From contig OY751492.1 in assembly GCA_963565915.1 (NCBI GenBank), forward strand, positions 1,054,001-1,118,000: a stretch of 64,000 bases of DNA. The letters run 5' to 3'. A program made the position numbers and the translations under genes. Below, one piece after another: positions 19,165-30,959 of this stretch. The first letter of the stretch is position 1. Each line of letters opens with the position of its first letter. The DNA comes from Entoloma clypeatum. Taxonomy: Eukaryota; Basidiomycota; Agaricomycetes; Agaricales; Entolomataceae. The notes beneath the pieces were generated by a model that was given only the letters and a program-made list of their open reading frames with translations, had not been told where the DNA came from and ran no database searches.

Positions 19165-22100
19165 TCACTCAGCCTGCGACATAAGCCTCGCCGCACTGTG
19201 CCCTAAAACAAGCTTCACAGTCTTCACTTCAAACCCGCGGAAATCCAGCTTCAAAAGTGCCGACTGCCCATGCGCGTCCTCCGTCCGCATAACATTCAGC
19301 TCATCCTCGTCGTCCTCCAGGAGGTTCGTCACATACGCCTTGAACACATCCAAATGACCTGCAATCCGGAGCTTCGCTGTCGCATGGCCGCCAAACGCCT
19401 CGTATAGACGGAGGACGACAGTCGTCGTGGAGGAGTCAGCGCTGAAGTCGTCGTTCTCCCCACGTTTTATGGTTTCCAAGAATACGTTGCGGGCGCCTTC
19501 GACAGTGAAGGGGGGTTGAAGAGAAGTCAAGAGTGCGTCTCCATCCTTTGAGACACATCTCACTACCCCAGTGACACCAGTAATCAGCGAACCGAAAAAA
19601 AATCAACCTGAAGCGCTGACCTCGTAAAGGCGAATTGTAGAGATACGCAGCTATCGGAACATCTGACTGGAGGAAGTGCTCTTCGTGAGGCATCACCGCC
19701 CACGAGAACTTATGATATCCTGCACATTGAAAGAATGAACAACAATCTTTCTGAATACAGAAATACACGTTACCCTGATCTTGTTCAGCATCTGGAGCAG
19801 TAGCCGCCCGGAGGAGAGAAATGCGGAGCAAATTCCCTTGACAAGAGAACCCATACTTTGACTCGGAAAGAATGGCAACACCGTATCCATACTCGCTCAA
19901 ATCGGCATACTGAAATATATGTTGATCAGCAAAACATTTTTCCACCCCGAAACAGCTCATTACCTTGTGGCCGCACACCTCAAACTGCAAAGAAGAAGAA
20001 AAAACAAGACTTGGGTCCCAAAAGATACATTATCGAGAATCCACAACAAGACAAACCTTGGCCATATCCCACGTCGTATTTTTATGCGTCGGCCTCTGCA
20101 CATGTCCAAACTGTGTCTCGTACGTCGCAGTCTGGCTATGAATGTCAAGCGGAAGCTCAACTACAGAAGAACAACAGTTCTCAGTTGAAAAGAACAAAGA
20201 AAAGACATCATCAAAATAACCCACATTTCAAAAACTCATGACGCTGATGCCAATCAACCACAGCGTCAAAATGGAACAACGACCTCGAGTTTTCCTTGAC
20301 AGAAGCTACGATTTTCCTTTTCAAAAAACAGCGACAAGAAACATGATAATATATGCACACCTGTAACAGCATCAAGCGAAATCTAATCAGAACACCAATG
20401 AGTCAAAAACGTAAAACCAGATTTATCGCACAGATGCACCCACCGTAACCACAATAAGACTCTTATCATACTTGACCTCCGCCCTGACCGACCCACGAAG
20501 TGGCCCCTGCGCAACAACCGAAACATTTGTGAACTCCAGCTGTTTGGCCGTCTCCAAGTGGTGAATCTCGACATCTAACAACACAAACAATTGATGAGCT
20601 TTCATAAAAGTAAATCCCCCACGAGACATACCCCACGCATCCCAGTAATTCGGACGATCCTCAAAGATGACCAGCCCACCTGTCGATCCCCGCGTGATAA
20701 GTTCCCGCCTGCATTCAAACAGTCAGCACCTAGACCCCATCCTCATCGAGGCAAAAAAAAAAAACCCCCACCCCAACTTGACATCCAACAAACTCGTAAT
20801 CCTCCCCTTCGAAATCGTAAGCTGCACACTCGCATTCCTCAGCACAAAGTTATCCGATCCATTCGTGAACACTATATATGGGCAACACGCTCGACATCAG
20901 CCCCCCCAAACATTGAGATAAAGGGACGGCGGAACCATACCGGAAACAGGCATAATCCGCTCATACAGCCCCTTCTCGGGCGGAACCACCGCCCCCACAG
21001 TCCCGCCCTCACTGCAATCCATCACCGCATACCCCGTCTTCCCATCTCCCGATGCTTGTACCACCTGGGCCTTCAAGGCACCCGCACCCCCATCAAGCGG
21101 GACCTGCACAACATCCGAGCGGCGGAAAAACGTCGTGTTGTACCCTACAATCTTGCTCGACGTAGCCGGGATGGACTTGCCAGGGTTGACATTGGTTTCT
21201 GGCGTGAGCGCGATAGAGCCTGGGATGAGGACGCTGAAGGCTTCTTCAAGGAGGGCTTCGCCGTCTTTCCGGACTTCGGCGTAGAGCTTTTCGGCATCGT
21301 CGTAGACCATGCCGCTGTTTCAGAGAGAGTGGGGTTTAACGAGTGAATATTTGGAGATATGGCGGGAACGTACATGGCGGACCCTGGAAGGACTGAGAGC
21401 ATCGTCAAGTTCAACAAAAAAGAAAGGTTTGAAAAAACTGCGTAACATACCATCATGGACTAGAAGAGAGAGAAAAACTCGCAATCAGAACGAGGTCATA
21501 TCCAAAACCACCTTAAATCTTACATTGGTTAAGCAAAACCTTTTCCCAAGAATCATCAATCGTTTGTTTCGGATACACGTAATCCTTCTTGTAAAACTTG
21601 TACAACGACGCCAAAGTGGCGATATGCTGATGATGCCACCCCAACATTAAAAACACATCACAAAAAAACAAAGGGAACTGACCTCAACATCGCGCAACAG
21701 AATCTCAGAATGCCTATTCCCCTTCTTGATAGATCCTAAATCTAGAATTAAGCCCCCTTTCCTCCCGACAAAGAACAACAACCACGACATACCATGAGAA
21801 GTATACGTCCCACGATGAAACTAAAATATTAAAAATTAAAAACAATCAGCCAATTTCCGGCCTCCTCATCTAACATTGACGAACGAACCTCGAGGTACAA
21901 CTCTCCACTCCTACCACATCCCATCAGCAAAAAAAAAACACAAATAATAATAAACCCCCACCAATTCGGCAGCGTCTTTCCCCCATTCGACTCCTTCTCC
22001 AGCACCTTGAAAAACTCGTCCGCAGACCGGCCCATGCTCACGGGCGGCAGCTCGCGGTGCATGTTCGTTACGCTCCTGATCCGACGGAGCTAGATACTGC

Positions 22101-24718
22101 TTGTTAGTCACTTAATAAGTGAGGAAAGGTCCCTACATTCTCCAACATCTTAGCCAAAGGCCCGCCTCCTCCGTCTCCATTGCCAAAGACGAGGAGTGCC
22201 TTCGAAGACGATTCCAAGTTCTATAAAGTAACATTAAATAAATAAAAACAGAAAGAGTCGATGAAGGGAAAACCTTGTGATTATTCTGCCCTTTGTTGAC
22301 ATCGCCTACAGTTGCTTGGGCGGTATACGTGTCGACTATTGATAACGAAGGTCAGCAAAAAAAAATCAGAAAGGGAAAGTAAAGATGTAAAATGATCAGA
22401 CCTGGCGTCATGTGGCACAACACCTGCGTCCCGTCGATCCCAACCCAATTAAACGTCGAATGCGGGAACACATTTCTGCGAAAAAAAAACCACCATCATC
22501 AAATCATCACCCCCCTCCCCTCCTTCAAACAAAAACGTACATGTTATTCCTAAACAAACCCACCCGTCAACATTAACCCACAAAAGAAAGAAAAAAGGCA
22601 ACCAAAAAGAAAAAGAAAACAAAAACAAAAAGAAAGCACACCCACCAACTCAACTTCTGCGTAAAGAAATACACCATCCCCGCCCCCCTAATCAGCTGCG
22701 GCAGCGCGCCCGTCAGTCCAAACGAATCCGGCAACCACGCCGTCTCGCACCGCCGCCCAAACCGGCTCTCAAAATACCGCTGCCCGAACAGAAACTGCCG
22801 CACGAGCGCTTCGCCCGAAGGCATGTTCGAGTCGTTCTCGACCCAGGACCCGCCGATGGGGTGGAACTTGCCCGCGAGGACTTGGGATTTGACGCGTTGG
22901 AAGAGCGGGGGGTAGAGCTGTACAGGTGGGTAGAAGGGGGGTCAGAATGAAATATTGAAATTGGACTAGAGGTAAGAGGAGGGGAGGGGAGGGAACGGTA
23001 CCTGTTCAAGCCACTTGTATTGCTGGGCAGAGCTGGCTGCGAAGCGGTGTTCCGGGTACCGTTCCATGAGGTCGACCTGTGTAGCCCACGATCTCGCTAC
23101 TTTCTGCTGCGTCACTCTGTATGGCCATAACCTACCAACAACATTCAAGCACCGTACAACTCTCATGGGAACGACAGCCGACTTACCAAGCAGTGTCAAT
23201 ATGACAGCTGACGAAGAAGAAAAGAAAAAAAAACGTTCATCGCTTCAGTATCCACCCAGTCAAACACTTCACGCGGAACACTCACTGTCCTATGAGGAAA
23301 ACATCGTCAGCACCGAGAGACCGAACCACCAAAACACACAATACACACACCTATACCCCAAATCTGCGCATCATCACTCCCCACCCCCTCCTCATACACA
23401 CCCTCCCCCTTCGCCTCCCACCCCTCACCAAACACCTCCTCCGCAAGCTTCCGCGCCTTCCTGACGGCGCCCACGTCACCCTTGTCGAAAACATTCATGA
23501 TCTCGTTGGCCACGACCAGGGCTCTGTTCTGCAGCCTGTCGGTCGATATGGGTCAGCTCTTCTGAAAGCGATGCAAAGAAAAGAGAGAGAGCGAGAGAGA
23601 AAAAAAAAGACGTACGGCGTGTTGCCGGGGAGCGTATCCACGATCTCCTGCAGCGTCTGGAAGTCCCAGAGGAGGCCCCAGGCATCTTGGTTCGGGACGA
23701 CGAGGTCGGCGGAGGCGAGGGAGAAGTAGCGGTTCATCTGGGTGGGTGGGCAGTCCGTCATAGATAAGGCTTGAATTTATGAAGATGGCGGACATGACGT
23801 ACATCGGGAGGCGCGATCGTGTCGCCGTTCCATGGGACGCCGAACATGCCGTTGCAGCTGGACTCGATGACGAAGTCGTGTTTGGCCTGCTGAACGTGGT
23901 GGTGGGGGATGATGTACTCGACGCGGCGGTCGCCGCCGTACCCACCTGTGATTCCTGTGGGTGGTGTGGGTGGATAAGTCAGGATGTAATACAAGGGATG
24001 TGGGAGGAGGGACAGGCCTTGGAGCGGTGTTCCGTCTGTGGTGTAGATCATGGCTTCGCATCCTGGGTCGAATTCGACTGTGGAGGGGGCAGGGTGAGTA
24101 TATATATGTGGGTGTGGGCGAGAGACGGACATTGGACGCGGTCGTATTGTTGCCAGTATCCTGGGATGGTAACGGAGACTTTCCACCAGTGGTTGGTCTA
24201 TGCACAGGTTTGATGTGTTAGCGAGGGTGCAAGGGGGAGGGGACGGAGTGGGATGTTACCCCTGTGAAAGACGCAAGGTCAGCTTGGGTGTACGGTGAGT
24301 GATTGCAGGGGGCTTACAGGAAGGTCCGAAGGAGTCTCTCTAATAAACAATGAACCTCGGATCTTAGCGAAAGGGTACAACGCCCACCTTTTTGGCAGGC
24401 TTGAACTTCTGCTTCATTGCTTCCTCAAATGTTGGCTTGGTCAACCCTGGCGCACTCCATCTAAGCAACCGACGTCGACATCAGCTAAACCAGATTCTAC
24501 AAGGCTCAGGTTGAGTTTACGCACACTTGGAGCTTAACATATTCCGGCCCGTCGATTCTGTGGGTGAACAGGATCGAGGAGAGGTTGCTGTCGGCGTAGT
24601 GCCCGCCGAGGAAGGTGCCCAGTCTATCGCGGGTGAGGTTCTTGATCCATTTGGCGCCGGCGCCGTGGTTGAGGGCGGGGTAGGGGTCATTCGAGGGGGG
24701 TCCGTGATGGCAGCTCAT
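19165..24718 (-). CDS. AMS1: GH38 alpha-mannosidase, vacuolar AMS1 type
   Basis: A multi-exon gene read from 24718 ([14 protein letters not shown]) to the stop at 19165-19167, roughly 1,080 residues after splicing. It hydrolyses alpha-mannosidic bonds of free oligosaccharides in the vacuole; no signal peptide is visible, as in yeast Ams1. Recognised blocks in order are [53 protein letters not shown] and the zinc site GHCHIDTAWLWPY (23351-23125). Next come the nucleophile Asp in [10 protein letters not shown] (about 22720), the second zinc motif QFHDVLPGS (about 21370-21500) and C-terminal beta domains ending [16 protein letters not shown]. Introns are numerous and short. Several exons are tiny: 2 nt at 24260-24261, 4 nt at 23286-23289, 21 nt at 23187-23207 and 9 nt at 21451-21459. 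Each is needed to keep a conserved motif in frame. The gene appears intact. Confidence 0.9.
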
Positions 24719-24991
24719 TGTAATGGTGGGTAGTACTTATGTCGTTGAGTGGACTCGGAATGTTGGGAGTCTGGTCATGTGACTTGTCAGGCATGTCACG
24801 AGGTCGCGACTCCCGTGTAACGCGCCACTGCAAGATGTTCAGTACCAGCAACGGTATCTAGATTGTATTTAGAAATGCGATGAAGACATTGAGTATGGTG
24901 TGAGTAAAGTACAGTCTAAGCGCAACAAAGCTCGTCTATAATGCGAGATGTTCAGCATCGTCGAGTTCCATCCCCCAAGTTCGGGGGCCAT
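24719..24991. other. promoter region of the mannosidase gene
   Basis: A 273-bp spacer between the start of the GH38 gene and the stop of the upstream zinc-binding gene, both on the minus strand. No specific element was recognised. Confidence 0.4.
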
Positions 24992-25409
24992 TCAACGCGA
25001 ATCATGGGGTTCCATGACCTGACCCGTCAACCACCTCCCCTGTTCCTCCGCAATTCTCGCCTCCTTCTTGATAACATCCCTCCAATCGAAGCACCGCTTG
25101 CAGTCGACCTCCTTGTGCGCCTCGCACTGATAGGACTCCTCCGTATGCAGCGCGGCCACGGCACCCAGCCGGTACGCATTCAGCGGATGCCGTTCCTGAG
25201 GGTGACATGTAAGCCCCAACCTCTCGAAAGGAAAGGACAGAACACACCTCGACCTCAAACTCGAAAAACTCCACCATATCCCGCAGCTCCTCCTCGATCC
25301 GTATATTATTGCTCATGCGATGGTCGCAGTGGCACAGCGGACAGACCTCGTCGCCGTGGTCCTGGCAGAATTTGAAATCGTTGACCTGAATCCATTCTCC
25401 TGATCCCAT
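24992..25409 (-). CDS. small protein with two CxxH-x4-CxxC zinc motifs
   Basis: Two exons, 25409-25248 and 25195-24992, separated by a 52-nt GTGTGT..CTCAG intron in phase 0, give a protein of 121 residues starting MGSGEWIQVNDFKF. It carries two metal-binding motifs of identical spacing: C-QD-H-GDEV-C-PL-C near the N-terminus and C-EA-H-KEVD-C-KR-C near the C-terminus. A charged helix (IRIEEELRDMVEFFEFEVE) lies between them. I recognise the type from Agaricomycete hypothetical proteins, but no function. It is divergent from the WD40 gene, with only 122 bp between the start codons. A broken paralogue lies at 32330-32734. Confidence 0.75.
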
Positions 25410-25531
25410 TGGTCTGTAAGAGTTTTTTCTTGGTGGCGACGTGGACACGGTGCGTGGTAAGTCAAGTGCGGACCTGGATACCACGTGGACGAGAAACGTC
25501 ATTGAGAACTTCTGGGCGTGCCTGGATCTCG
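25410..25531. promoter_or_regulatory. short shared promoter of two divergent genes
   Basis: Only 122 bp separate the start codons of the minus-strand zinc-binding gene and the plus-strand WD40 gene. The two transcripts must share or overlap promoter elements. No clear TATA box is visible. Confidence 0.5.
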
Positions 25532-27297
25532 ATGGACTCTTGGTCCCCTCCAGAATACGATCTCTCAAAATCACCCCGTACAAGGACTACGTACTCCCTG
25601 AAGTCCTTTCCACAAAACTTTGCAAGATCAGCTAAATGGTTGTTTGCACTGCTTCTCCAGAGCAAATTCTTATTTTATTGCAGGTCCCCAGACGGATCCG
25701 TCTTTCTCGCCCAATGTGAAAACAGAACCTTTCAGATCTTTCACCCGTCAGTATATTCCTGTCTTCTCAGGTCATTCAACAATGTTAACTTCCCCCTTAA
25801 AAGTCCTTTACCCTCCCATCCAACCACAACCACAACAACAACAACCAAACTTTTTCCCCAACCCGCCCCCATCCTCGACTTCCTCTGGTACCCCTCCGCC
25901 ACCCCCTACAACCCCGCTTCCTTCTGCTTCCTCGCCTCCGTCCGCGAATGCCCCGTCAAGCTCCTCGACGCCTCGGATGGTCGAGTTAGTAGTTTGTTCC
26001 TCAGCATCCCAAACTCTACTTGTCCTAACCAACCTCCAGCTCCGCGCATCATACAGAATAGTCGACCACCGCGAACGCCAGGTAGCTCCACACAGCCTCG
26101 CATTCAACCTCTCTGCCCAAAAGTACATTTCGTTCATCTTCCCTCTCTCCCCTTGAACTCCTTTTTATTCAACAGACTATACTGTGGCTACGAAGACGCC
26201 ATCGAAGTATTCCACCTCTCCGTCCCCGGCTCCGGCACCCGCCTCCCCACCACACCTTCACGAAAGAGCAAAGACGGGCTCAAAGGTGTGTCCTTCCTCC
26301 CCTCCCCAAAAACCCAAAAAGGAAACTCACCAGACTACCCAGGCATCATCTCCTCCCTCGCCTTCGCCCCCTCACACACCTCCTCCGACCTCTACGCCGC
26401 CGGCTCCCTCTCCCCCGCCCCATCCAACATCGCCCTCTTCTCAGAAGACCACGGGCCCGCCCCCCTCATGTTCATCTCCGGCGGGCCTCGCGCCGGCGTC
26501 ACCCAGGTCCGCATCCCTCCCATTTCACCGAGCTTGACATTGAAACGCACAGTCCAGATCCAATTCAACCCCGCACGCCCCCACATGATGTACGCATCCT
26601 TCCGCCGGCACGCGGAGATCTACAGCTGGGATCTGAGGGGGAGCGTGGAGGTGCCGGTCAGGATGTACCAGCCTACCGACGACGACGGGCCTTCCCTCAA
26701 TACCGGCCAAGTCAGCGGGAAAGGAGTGGGAGAAATAAGGGAACGAACGAACCAAAAGCTCCGGTTTGACGTCGATTCAGGCGGGACTCGGTTAGGCGTC
26801 GGAGACCACGTACTGCACTCTCCCCTTCCTTTTCATGCTACATCTCCTCTTCCTGACCCAAATTATCTTCTAGCTCGGAAACGTATCTCTTTTCAACCTC
26901 GACGAAGCCGAACTCGAGGAGCTCCCTACCGGATCCGAATGGTCGGAAGACACGCTGGAAGTAAAGCCAAGTCTGAAATTCCCTGCACACGCTGGTACGT
27001 CCCCCCCTGTCCCTCCAAACTACTATCCCACCTACAATGAGCTCCTTTCTTGTAGACGCCATCGGCTCTGTAAGCTTCAACCCCGTCGCCCCCGTCCTCC
27101 TCACCGTGTCGGGGTCGAGACACTTTGATGGTATCGACGAGTCTGATTCGGAAGACGGTTTGGATGGAGACGGTTCAGAGGATGCAGGGGATGTGCCAGC
27201 CAGACTAGAACGTTCAGATCCAGCAAGGATCACGAGGCAAAAAGATCGCCCTCAGCCCGTGACGCTGGATTCGTCCATCAAGTTGTGGTCCTTTTGA
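25532..27297 (+). CDS. WRAP53: WD40 protein of the WRAP53/TCAB1 family
   Basis: Read from MDSWSPPEYDLSK; an intron at 25635-25681 joins SAKW to SPDGS. Further in-gene introns lie at about 25985-26038 and 26122-26175. Ordered blocks match WRAP53: VFLAQCENRTFQIF, ILDFLWYPSATPYNPASFCF, LRASYRIVDHRERQVAPHS, YCGYEDAIEVFHLSVPG, GIISSLAFAP, DLYAAGSLS, PLMFISGGPRAGVTQ, MMYASFRRHAEIYSWDLRG and TNQKLRFDVDSGG. The end is an acidic insert, then QPVTLDSSIKLWSF. In animals the protein binds CAB-box RNAs and guides telomerase and scaRNPs; the fungal role is less clear. Exon limits between 25730 and 25870 are uncertain. A decayed partial copy is at 28870-29510. Confidence 0.75.
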
Positions 27298-27581
27298 TGT
27301 ACGAAGCAGCCATTCATCCTATCCGCCTGGGCAAGAGGCACGACCCCAATTTGAATGCCTTGCTTGACCACGTCTCCAATTTCTATGATCCCCTGTGTTG
27401 TCCATGATACTACACATGATTTTTTCTATGGTGTACCGCGAAGCTTCATCTCAGTTGGTCGAAGCAGTAGTCCTACTCCCACCCCCATGAAGAGTATTCA
27501 GCTGTTCACATATGCATCCGGATGTAGCATGCGAGTTATAAGATTGAAGCATGTTCCCTACAGTGTACAATAACGACGTTA
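27298..27581. terminator. spacer between two convergent genes
   Basis: A 284-bp region between the stop of the plus-strand WD40 gene and the stop of the minus-strand hypothetical gene. It must hold both polyadenylation regions. No further feature was recognised. Confidence 0.35.
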
Positions 27582-28700
27582 CTATTTCTTGGAAATTGGG
27601 AGCAATAAGCGAAAGTCCTTCATCTCGCTCTTCAGGATCGGATGTTGGGGGTCAGAACGGGTGTTGTAAATGTAGAAGAAACGCAAAGTACGATTCGTCT
27701 GCAACAATGAACCCTCCTTCGGCTTATGGATGAAATGATGGTCACCCTTTATAGGCTCGGTGATCTTTAGGACCCGAAGTACGAGGACGCTACGACCGGC
27801 ATGCTTGGGTAAGGGGGACTCTTCAAATCGAACGAGTGCTTGCCCTGTAGAGTACGTGTCAATGGCGAAACAGAGCAATCGTGAGAGAGAGAGAGATTCA
27901 AAGAAAATCTCACCTGTATATGGACTTTGGCCATCCCTGTCCCCGAGTATGCTCCGTACTTTGCACCGACCTATTCTATCATCGCCAACGACTCTGATGT
28001 GAAATGCTTGGCTGCTGACGTCGATTAAAAATGGCTGATGCATTGCATAGAGGGTGACCTGCGAGGTTCTCTTCCACCCATGATCCTTGACAAGCTGTTC
28101 GCACTTTGACATGAGTGCGGGGTCCACGAGACCGTCATCAAGCAGTTGTTGCTTCAAGGGAGCATTGGAATGCAGAGCGCATAGTCCTAGAAGTGACATG
28201 GACCATGGTCGTTTGGACGGCCGTGAAAGGTCTGTCCCGTTTTGGAAAGACAGAGGGTCATTGTTCGCTGTCAGGCGAAAGCGGATCTCTCCAGCGATTG
28301 GGGCGAGGGTCGGGTCCGTGTGGTAGTAAAGAAATCCATGAGCGTTGGTAGGGAATCTAACATGCTGCTTCGAGGAGTGATAATGATAGTACATCAACGG
28401 AGAATTACCCGTCCTCGTATGAAAAAGAAGGACTTTCTTCCCGGAGGCGTCCAAGAAATCGTTGGGCGTAAGGGAGTCTGAGCGGAGCGTGGAGACCTCG
28501 GCCATGCGACGACTGCGACTCGGAGCCCGCTGCGCGTTGCCGTGCAATGAGTTCTGAGATCCTGAAACATTAATCCTTTCACAAGGGAAGAGATGAAGCA
28601 GACGCACGGCATCATAGAAGAGTGTTCTTGAACGAGCTGTCGGTGTGACAGGCGATGTTCCCTTCAACCGTGCCCATAGCTTTCTGGGAACTGAGGCCAT
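27582..28700 (-). CDS. Agaricomycete hypothetical protein
   Basis: I prefer the start at 28700 (MASVPRKLWARLKG), because it resembles the usual start of this family; the frame is open up to 28814. Recognisable family blocks are RTLFYDAVRLLHLF, GKKVLLFHTRTGNSPLMYY, HGFLYYHTDPTLAPIAGEIR and HAGRSVLVLRVLKITEPI. A GTGAGA..TACAG intron of 69 nt (27845-27913) is a multiple of three, so the frame stays open whether or not it is removed. The product without it is about 350 residues. I recall this as an expanded, uncharacterised family in Agaricales. No catalytic or membrane signature is visible. Confidence 0.65.
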   Translation of the reverse strand: MASVPRKLWARLKGTSPVTPTARSRTLFYDAVRLLHLFPCERINVSGSQNSLHGNAQRAPSRSRRMAEVSTLRSDSLTPNDFLDASGKKVLLFHTRTGNSPLMYYHYHSSKQHVRFPTNAHGFLYYHTDPTLAPIAGEIRFRLTANNDPLSFQNGTDLSRPSKRPWSMSLLGLCALHSNAPLKQQLLDDGLVDPALMSKCEQLVKDHGWKRTSQVTLYAMHQPFLIDVSSQAFHIRVVGDDRIGRCKVRSILGDRDGQSPYTGEIFFESLSLSRLLCFAIDTYSTGQALVRFEESPLPKHAGRSVLVLRVLKITEPIKGDHHFIHKPKEGSLLQTNRTLRFFYIYNTRSDPQHPILKSEMKDFRLLLPISKK

Positions 28701-28869
28701 TGGTAGCTTGACAAGGGACAACTTACTCTGAACAACACATGCAGTATTACATAAACCAATGACGTCTTTCAACATTTTGCCGCTCAAAGTATCATGATGG
28801 GTCCTCGCGTTCAACCTCTACCCAAAGTTCTGTCAGTTCTTTTACTCCGATATTTCGCTTATCTATAGC

Positions 28870-29510
28870 TATCTACCACAGACTGGCGACTCCGAGGACG
28901 CCATCGACATAGTTGACGTCACTCCCACAGAGTAAAGACGGGCAATGGTGCGTAGAATCATTTTTCGCCTCCCCAAACGCATACTCATCCAGCCTTCTGA
29001 AGCACTTTTTCTCTGGCTCTGCCCCGCCGGTAGCCTGTCCCTTTATGAAGACCATCGGTCCATCCCCCTCATGTTCGTTTCGGGCGGTCTGGTCGCCAGC
29101 ACCCATCAGCCTTCCCTGTGCTGGTTCCCTCAGCCGAGAAAGTTGCTTTTTTCCGGTGGTAAAAGCGAGCCAACCAACCAAAAGCTGTCATTTGACGTCA
29201 ACGTAGACGAAACAAGGCTCAGCGCCTGACACCACGTATATCCCGGAACACCGAGCTGCCTGCCTTACTTTGAATCATACGCACGTCGTAATTAAATAAC
29301 AGCTCGGGAATGTCTCCCCCTTCGAACCCAATCTCTCTACTGAATCGATACCCAGAGGTAAGACGCACGCATATGTTTCCCGCCCCTCCAAACCAATTCA
29401 ACGGGTATTTTCCTTTATTGTAGACGCCATAGGCTCCACAAGCTCCAACTCGGTACACCCCTGCTCCCCGCCTCTAGGTCGAGACAATATTCTGCTCCTG
29501 CATGCACCAA
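28870..29510 (+). pseudogene. partial WRAP53/TCAB1-like pseudogene
   Basis: A degenerate copy of the middle and end of the gene at 25532-27297. It shows SEDAIDI (for YEDAIEV), CPAGSLSLYEDHRSIPLMF and SEPTNQKLSFDVNVDETRL. After a gap of unrelated-looking sequence comes TTGTAGACGCCATAGGCTCC, matching the last splice junction and exon of the parent, and then GGTCGAGACA. Stops and frame changes are frequent and the N-terminal half is missing. Confidence 0.75.
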
Positions 29511-29599
29511 CGAGTCCTTGAAATCTGAAGGTCCGGTTTGAAGTCAGACAAGCAGGATGAAGAAGTAGCAAGACAGGTCGAATGTGACAAAGACCACGG

Positions 29600-30720
29600 G
29601 GAAGGAACGCTTGCGGCCCGTCGTGATGCCGGGTTCCACTTTCAACGAGGCTTTTTTCTTCGTTGCGTGGTCAGCACATCTGCTTGGGCGGCCTATACTT
29701 TCGCTCTCTCTTCATACTATTTGTCATCTCCGCAGGGGGGCCCAAGTTCCAAACACACGGTAAAGCCGCCGATTTTTGAATTCGGTGATACGACATAAAA
29801 AATGTTTTTTTTTACAGAAAACGATGAGTCAACAATTGTGAAACGACCAGTGACCAGGACAAGGACACAACAACTGCATATAGTGCACACAACGATGGTA
29901 GAAGACAAAACGAATAACAACAATCGACCTCAGAGAATTAACGCGGGACTAAACAATATTGGCTGGTCGTGAGTGCGTGCAACCATGAAATGGTCACTGC
30001 AGACTTACCAGCATAAAGAGTGGAGGGCTTGATCTATTGGTGTTATTTCAATACTAAAGGGAGCTCTACATTTTTTCAGGTCAGTCCAGCCAAGTCGTAA
30101 GCATACAATCGGGACAGCGGCTTACCTTTATTTTGGGCAGCCAGGCAGGAGGCATACCATCAGACAACACCCGTCGATGCCATCATTGCATGAATATCGA
30201 TGTTTACCGCACCCGCGTGGTTCCAACACGGGGAGCGACAATGCACAGGTCCTTGCAACGCATAGAGAGATGGAAAAAATTAGAGCATGGGAGAAGCGCA
30301 TAGTGAGCTGGTGTGTTGTTTCGGGAGGCGATGTGCAAAGAATTGAAGACTTGTTCCTGCAGATGAATTAAGTACCCTTTTATACCCGAAAGATGATACC
30401 GGGTCGATGGACGAGATACGCCGATTCAGGACGCGAAGTACTAATAAATGCATCCGAATGCAGGTTCTTTTGACTCTCGGCGTGCCGCGTGAACGCGGGG
30501 CATGGGCAGAGTGCGAGGAATGTGTGTTAACCCAACTCTACGCCGATGCTGCAGTCAGTGCCTGAGAGAAGAAATATGGTGCTTACGCTGGTTTTTTCCA
30601 GGCCAGGTTCCGTTTTTTTTTTTCATGAGACCGGTTGGCACACATACTTTCTAACCCTACCTAAGGTACTCCTGGGATGACTTTCCTCGTTGATCTCACT
30701 CCAGCCCGCGCTACAGTGAA
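29600..30720 (-). repeat. peptide-gene repeat unit, copy 2
   Basis: Reverse-strand counterpart of 17640-18800. It shares the distal block around GATGCCGGGTTCCACTTTC and AAACACACGG..AAGCCGCCGAT, the region near GTAGAGCTCCCTTTA, the coding frame, the promoter, and the far end TCCTGGGATGACTTTCCTCGTTGATCTC (shown in two pieces, each under 20 bases: TCCTGGGATGACTT and TCGTTGATCTC). Confidence 0.7.
30128..30301 (-). CDS. small secreted cysteine-rich peptide 2 (C-C-CC-C-C)
   Basis: A 57-residue frame. The signal-peptide-like start (MRFSHALIFSISLCVARTCA) is followed by a mature part of about 37 residues with C31-x6-C38-x6-C45C46-x3-C50-x4-C55, the same knottin-like order as copy 1. TATAAAAG lies 76-83 bp upstream (30377-30384). 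Between the two peptides the signal sequence and cysteines are conserved while loop residues differ, a pattern expected for selected, fast-evolving secreted peptides. It is in tandem with copy 3 on the same strand. Function unknown. Confidence 0.7.
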   Translation of the reverse strand: MRFSHALIFSISLCVARTCALSLPVLEPRGCGKHRYSCNDGIDGCCLMVCLLPGCPK

Positions 30721-30959
30721 GTTTAGGTTCAAACAACTTGGACGGACTTGAAACCCGAACACGTCTGGTTTGGATCCGAACCCTGGTCTGTGAGGTTCGA
30801 GGATGAGGCCGCAGCCAGAGTTCTCGCTGGACCGAAAAGAGTTCGCTGACTAAAGGCTCTCATTACCCCGCGGACACTTACTGCACCCGCGACCAGGTGT
30901 GAAAGTCCGCGAGTTTCAAAAGCCGTATTCACTGGTAGTGCGCCCCGACGCGCGTCTCA

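Noticed and set aside
25808..26586. Antisense ORFs over the WD40 gene
   Set aside because: GC-rich coding DNA leaves the opposite strand open; no independent start or homology.
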